Source of the DNA: an uncultured Clostridia bacterium
GTDB lineage: Bacteria > Bacillota_A > Clostridia > TANB77 > CAG-508
DNA length: 64,000 nt
Assembly: GCA_944393405.1 (NCBI GenBank)
Contig: CALYAC010000001.1
Location: forward strand, 62,001-126,000
Reading direction: 5' to 3'
The notes beneath the pieces were generated by a model. It saw nothing but the letters and a program-made list of their open reading frames with translations, did not search any database and had not been told where the DNA came from. Of this stretch, positions 60,974-64,000 are shown in pieces. How positions within the stretch are numbered: the first letter of the stretch is position 1; the number at the start of each line of letters is the position of its first letter. Position numbers and translations under genes: made by a program.

Positions 60974-61984
60974 TTATATCATATCTTTGAACATATATGC
61001 TTTTTCATCAAAAGCATATATTATTTCCATATTATCAAATCCAAATTCATCTAATAATTTATTCGATGCTCCTAAAACAAGCGCATATGGTAAATATTCA
61101 TCACGAATTATTACATCTTTTAAATTTTTGCTTTCTTCTATTAAGCTATAGTCTTCTAAAAACTTCTTAAATCCAAGACATTTATTATATATTAATAATC
61201 CTTTTTTAGTTAAACCAAAACTTGTTCCATCTACTTTTTTTATATTCATTCTCGTATATATTAATAAACAAATAGATAAAAAAACTGAAATTCCTCCAAC
61301 AATACTAGATAAAGATGGAAATTCTATCATCTTTGCTAGAGTTGTAAAGCTACATATAAATAATGTTAAATTTATTCCAAATACAAAAAGAGCTATAGCA
61401 AACATTACAAAATATCTATTTAACAAATTTTTTGAATTATTAGAATAATTCCCTTTTTCAGTTTGTCTTTCTAATATGGATTTATTAAATTCTCTAACAT
61501 AACTCTTAAAATTTTCTTCATTATTTTTTATAAATAAAGTAAATAAATTAAAACTAATAACTGTATTTTTTCCACTATTATTTTGTTTACTAATTATATT
61601 TTTAATAAAATCATATGTTATATATTGTGCTTTAGTTAATTTGTTTAATATTTCTTTATTATCCTTATCTAAGATTTCAATATAATAATTACCAAAATCA
61701 TCCTGATAAATATTAATTAGATTATATATTTTTAATTCTAATATTGTTGCTTTAATGTTTTTCTCAATTTGTGTATTTATTTTATTACTATCATTCATAT
61801 ATTCTCTCATACACAAAAATCCTACATCAGCTGCAGTATTGCCATCAAGTTGTTCAATTGATCTAACATATTCTTTTGATTTATCTGCAATCAAAAAATA
61901 CTCTTCATTAAATACATTTAATAATAAATTTACAAGCCAAATTATTATGATAATTGTACTCGTTATAACAAAAAAGTATATCAT
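60974..61984 (-). CDS. C-terminal half of a DUF2207-type membrane protein
   Basis: The 336-aa product starts at the ATG at 61984 with a signal-anchor helix; a TTG start 19 codons upstream is also in frame. It lacks the extracellular N-terminal DUF2207 domain but keeps the cytoplasmic segment, two helices (about 195-240) and the end motif (KKFLEDYSLIEESKNLKDVIIRDEYLPYALVLG). The DUF2207 gene at 8314 has the same block (RYLVTATVLGCA). It ends without a Gly-rich tail. Either it is a stand-alone C-terminal half or a truncated gene. Confidence 0.7.
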   Translation of the reverse strand: MIYFFVITSTIIIIIWLVNLLLNVFNEEYFLIADKSKEYVRSIEQLDGNTAADVGFLCMREYMNDSNKINTQIEKNIKATILELKIYNLINIYQDDFGNYYIEILDKDNKEILNKLTKAQYITYDFIKNIISKQNNSGKNTVISFNLFTLFIKNNEENFKSYVREFNKSILERQTEKGNYSNNSKNLLNRYFVMFAIALFVFGINLTLFICSFTTLAKMIEFPSLSSIVGGISVFLSICLLIYTRMNIKKVDGTSFGLTKKGLLIYNKCLGFKKFLEDYSLIEESKNLKDVIIRDEYLPYALVLGASNKLLDEFGFDNMEIIYAFDEKAYMFKDMI

Positions 61985-62114
61985 ATCTACTTCTAAATAT
62001 TTATTTTTACTTATTATATAGTTTATATGTTTTTTTATCAATACATTACTAATATTTATTTACCTTTATTCTTATTAATTATATAAAATATATGTGAATT
62101 TTTTTTCATATTTA

Positions 62115-62143
62115 TTGACTTTATATATCCAATTTGCTATAAT
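62115..62143 (+). promoter_or_regulatory. Promoter of the tandem small-gene pair
   Basis: TTGACT (62115-62120), 17-base spacer, TATAAT (62138-62143), about 38 bases before the first ATG. Confidence 0.78.
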
Positions 62144-62181
62144 ATTAAGTATCCTAAAAGCTATTCTGAAAGGAGCTTAAG

Positions 62182-62406
62182 ATGGGTAATAACATCCATG
62201 ATCAGGAATATACTGAGATTGATGTAAGGAATGTGTTCTACATTGTTAGAAAGCGTCAAAACCTTCATTGGTCTTCAAGACTTCTTTGTAGCTATATTTC
62301 CACATATGGTGTAGAAGAGTTTTGCATTAGACTCAATGCTGGGACTCTCCCTTTAAGCATTAGGCACATTTTCAAATCAAACTACAACCTGATTACTAAA
62401 TGGTAA
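62182..62406 (+). CDS. Tandem small protein A (74 aa)
   Basis: The product is soluble and helical with the motif YGVEEFCIRLNAGTLPLSIRHIFKSN. AAAGGAG precedes the ATG. The next gene encodes a protein with the matching motif CGIEEFTRMLNSGELLPHVKRTFEMR, so the two are paralogues. I recognise no family. Codon use is richer in G+C than the neighbouring genes. Confidence 0.68.
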   Translation: MGNNIHDQEYTEIDVRNVFYIVRKRQNLHWSSRLLCSYISTYGVEEFCIRLNAGTLPLSIRHIFKSNYNLITKW

Positions 62407-62490
62407 TGTGTCTTTCACAAACCATTTATTTAATAGCTTCTTACTTTCTGATTAAAATCTAATTAGGAAGTCTAAATAGAAAGGAAAAAT

Positions 62491-62688
62491 ATGTATACCA
62501 CTGAGCAAGTTCAGGAAGTGTATGATGCATTTGAAGGATGCCGCAATTGTGGTCTTTGTAGTGTAAATGATGTCATCAATTTGGTGAATTGGTGTGGCAT
62601 TGAAGAATTTACTCGAATGTTAAATTCCGGTGAATTACTCCCACATGTAAAAAGGACCTTTGAGATGAGATTAAACTGCAGACCATAA
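62491..62688 (+). CDS. Tandem small protein B (65 aa)
   Basis: This paralogue of the 74-aa protein carries four cysteines (CRNCGLC and WCG) that could bind a metal. It follows 84 bases after the first gene, with GAAAGGA before the ATG, and both are read from the promoter at 62115 to the terminator at 62730. No family recognised. Confidence 0.65.
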   Translation: MYTTEQVQEVYDAFEGCRNCGLCSVNDVINLVNWCGIEEFTRMLNSGELLPHVKRTFEMRLNCRP

Positions 62689-62729
62689 GAATTACACTTC
62701 ATATTCGTTCTCTTTAGGATATACTATAA

Positions 62730-62765
62730 CTCCCATCTCTATTCTATATAGTCATGGGAGCTTTT
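62730..62765 (+). terminator. Terminator of the small-gene pair
   Basis: CTCCCAT (62730-62736) pairs with ATGGGAG (62754-62760), loop 17 nt, followed by CTTTTATTT. It overlaps the start of the TetR promoter region. Confidence 0.7.
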
Positions 62766-62767
62766 AT

Positions 62768-62796
62768 TTGACATTTTTTTGTTTTCTTTCTATAAT
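62768..62796 (+). promoter_or_regulatory. Promoter of the TetR gene
   Basis: Consensus TTGACA (62768-62773), 17-base spacer, TATAAT (62791-62796). Confidence 0.82.
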
Positions 62797-62820
62797 TGTA
62801 CTATAAAGGATGTGTATAAA

Positions 62821-63420
62821 ATGAGTAATGAAATAAGAGAACCTATTCAAAAAAGGTCAATCGAAAAAAAAGAAAAAATTATAAAATCTGGTTTTGAACT
62901 TATTTGTGATAAAGGATACTATAATACAAATACTGCAGAAATTGCAAAAGCTGCAGGTGTATCAACAGGAATCGTTTATCAATATTTTAAAGATAAACAT
63001 GATATTTTAATTGCAGGATTAAATATATATGCAGATTCTATATTTTTTCCAGTTTTAGACATTCCAGAAAAAGGTTTTAATAAATCAAATTTTAGAGAAA
63101 ACTTGAAAGATATGTTAAAAAAGTTTATAGATGACCATAAGTTATCTAAACAAGCTCACGAAGAGATAACAGCAATGGTTCATTCTGATAAAGAAGTTTC
63201 AAAGTTATTTTATGAAGCTGAAATTAAAATGACAAATACTTTTGTAGAAAAATTAAAATTAGGTAATATTGATTGTGATAATATAAATGAAAAAGCTCAT
63301 ATTGCAGTTCATTTAATTGATGACCTATGCCATGAAATTGTTTACCATAAACATGATGATATGAATTATGATGAAATGATAAATCTTGTAATTGATATAA
63401 TAGTTAAAATTTTTGATTAA
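62821..63420 (+). CDS. TetR-family transcriptional regulator
   Basis: The product (199 aa) has a TetR helix-turn-helix (KIIKSGFELICDKGYYNTNTAEIAKAAGVSTGIVYQYFKDK) and a variable C-terminal ligand domain. I used the ATG at 62821; a longer frame begins inside the promoter and cannot be transcribed. AAAGGA lies 10 bases upstream. The adjacent minus-strand membrane-protein gene is convergent, so the target is not evident. Confidence 0.92.
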   Translation: MSNEIREPIQKRSIEKKEKIIKSGFELICDKGYYNTNTAEIAKAAGVSTGIVYQYFKDKHDILIAGLNIYADSIFFPVLDIPEKGFNKSNFRENLKDMLKKFIDDHKLSKQAHEEITAMVHSDKEVSKLFYEAEIKMTNTFVEKLKLGNIDCDNINEKAHIAVHLIDDLCHEIVYHKHDDMNYDEMINLVIDIIVKIFD

Positions 63421-63428
63421 TATTACAT

Positions 63429-63467
63429 AAAAAATCAGCTAGATACTAATTATCTAGTTGATTTTTT
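63429..63467. terminator. Bidirectional terminator after the TetR gene
   Basis: A 17-bp stem with one G-T pair (63429-63445 with 63451-63467), 5-nt loop, flanked by A and T runs suited to both converging genes. Confidence 0.85.
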
Positions 63468-63479
63468 GTTTTTTAATTA

Positions 63480-63767
63480 TTAATATAAAATTCCTCCAGC
63501 ATTTGCATTATATATTCCAATACCAACTCCAAGTATTCCAAAAGCAACTAATAAGATTATTGCTACTAATAATAACCCACAGAAAAACGAACGAGCATAA
63601 TTTCTACGATTAATATTTGAATCATCAAATGAAAATACTATTAGTAATATGAATCCTGCTATTGGTAAAGCAAATAATAAATTATATCCAAAATATCCCC
63701 ATGCAGAAATTGGTCTATATTTTTCAGGTATTTGTATTGTCTTCTCCCCTTCATTTTCATTACTCAT
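63480..63767 (-). CDS. Small two-helix membrane protein
   Basis: The product (95 aa) has a short acidic N-terminus ending YRPISAWGYFGYN, then two transmembrane helices (about 27-47 and 60-84) with a polar loop containing DDSNINRRNYARS. I have seen similar small proteins in Clostridia but cannot name a family. GGGGG precedes the ATG. It is on the same strand as lspA, 36 bases after its end. Confidence 0.7.
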   Translation of the reverse strand: MSNENEGEKTIQIPEKYRPISAWGYFGYNLLFALPIAGFILLIVFSFDDSNINRRNYARSFFCGLLLVAIILLVAFGILGVGIGIYNANAGGILY

Positions 63768-63803
63768 AAATTATTCCCCCTTTTATTAATTTATTATGTT
63801 TAA

Positions 63804-64000
63804 TTAGCTATTTTTATTATTTTTAACCTCATTTTCTTTTAATTCTTTCTTTTTTAATTTGTTTAACTTCTTCGCTTTTCTCTTTCTTTCAGGTACAATA
63901 AGATCATGTATGATTAAAATAAAGAGTAATAATACACCTATTGTAACTAATATATCTGCAAAATTAAATATTGGGAAATTAAATACTTTAATTTCAAGAT
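63804..64000 (-). CDS. lspA: Signal peptidase II, C-terminal end (partial)
   Basis: The window edge cuts this gene, leaving about 65 C-terminal residues. FNFPIFNFADILVTIGVLLLFILIIHDLI matches the last membrane helix region of LspA, which removes prolipoprotein signal peptides; the aspartate in NFAD is one of the two catalytic ones. A long lysine-rich tail (ERKRKAKKLNKLKKKELKENEVK) extends beyond the usual end. The rest lies outside the window. Confidence 0.8.
   Translation of the reverse strand, partial: LEIKVFNFPIFNFADILVTIGVLLLFILIIHDLIVPERKRKAKKLNKLKKKELKENEVKNNKNS

Noticed and set aside
62779..62820. Longer start of the TetR gene
   Set aside because: The extension lies within the promoter between -35 and -10, so it cannot be part of the transcript.

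Overview
The window is very AT-rich and reads as one contig from a low-GC, Gram-positive, spore-forming lineage of Clostridia, probably an uncultured gut-type member. The evidence is a complete spoIIIAA-AH operon, sortase-type PQTG tails, strong AGGAGG ribosome sites, a YkuD/NlpC/GH73 wall-enzyme repertoire and DUF1540, DUF2975/HTH and DUF4173 genes. Most genes lie on the minus strand. I saw no rRNA, tRNA, CRISPR array, IS element or integrase. No gene-free stretch exceeds about 300 bases.

Layout. 0.1-8 kb: RluA pseudouridine synthase, a CtpE-like P-type ATPase, two small secreted membrane-anchored proteins, an unrecognised three-gene minus-strand cluster, and smpB. 8-15 kb: a frameshifted DUF2207 membrane protein, class II FBP aldolase, DUF1540, a peroxiredoxin and an LPQTG surface protein. 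15-22.4 kb: core genes (YfcE-type phosphodiesterase, metG, glmM, a CmpB-like membrane protein, argS, a variant phosphofructokinase). 22.5-28 kb: the spoIIIA operon, which builds the mother-cell/forespore channel. 28-38.5 kb: yebC, a CPBP protease, a GH73 glucosaminidase, an HD hydrolase, larC, a DUF4173 protein and a DUF2975/HTH pair. 38.7-41.2 kb: a methyltransferase-GNAT-AdhR-DUF362 operon. 41.3-50.7 kb: a cell-wall island of three ricin-lectin proteins (one NlpC/P60, two YkuD) and a transglutaminase-like Ig-repeat surface protein. 50.9-52.2 kb: YgjV-like protein and a CMD-cupin protein. 52.4-56.3 kb: an unusual operon that combines a GHKL ATPase, a phosphohistidine swivel domain, a helical protein, a histidine phosphatase and a dikinase ATP-binding domain. 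56.4-64 kb: accessory small genes, an alpha-amylase, YdcF, the C-terminal half of a DUF2207 protein, a tandem pair of tiny paralogues, a TetR regulator and the 3' end of lspA.

The two strongest systems-level signals are these. First, the 52.4-56.3 kb operon looks like a PEP-synthase/rifampin-phosphotransferase-type enzyme broken into separate proteins, with the phosphohistidine domain fused to a GHKL ATPase and a histidine phosphatase added. I do not recognise it as a described system. Second, three minus-strand promoters (before larC, the methyltransferase operon and the CMD-cupin gene) share the architecture TTGACT-N19-TATAwA with the inverted repeat CTTrrAG-N4-CTyyAAG in the spacer. This is the layout of a MerR-family AdhR operator, and the AdhR-like gene with the conserved Cys52 sits in one of the controlled operons.

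Several genes (7.8, 11.8, 31.3, 56.4, 58.2 and 62.2 kb) have visibly higher GC and different codon use from their neighbours and look acquired. Two genes carry apparent single-base frameshifts (DUF2207 near 10.42 kb and the dikinase ATP-binding gene near 53.07 kb). These could be real decay or assembly errors.
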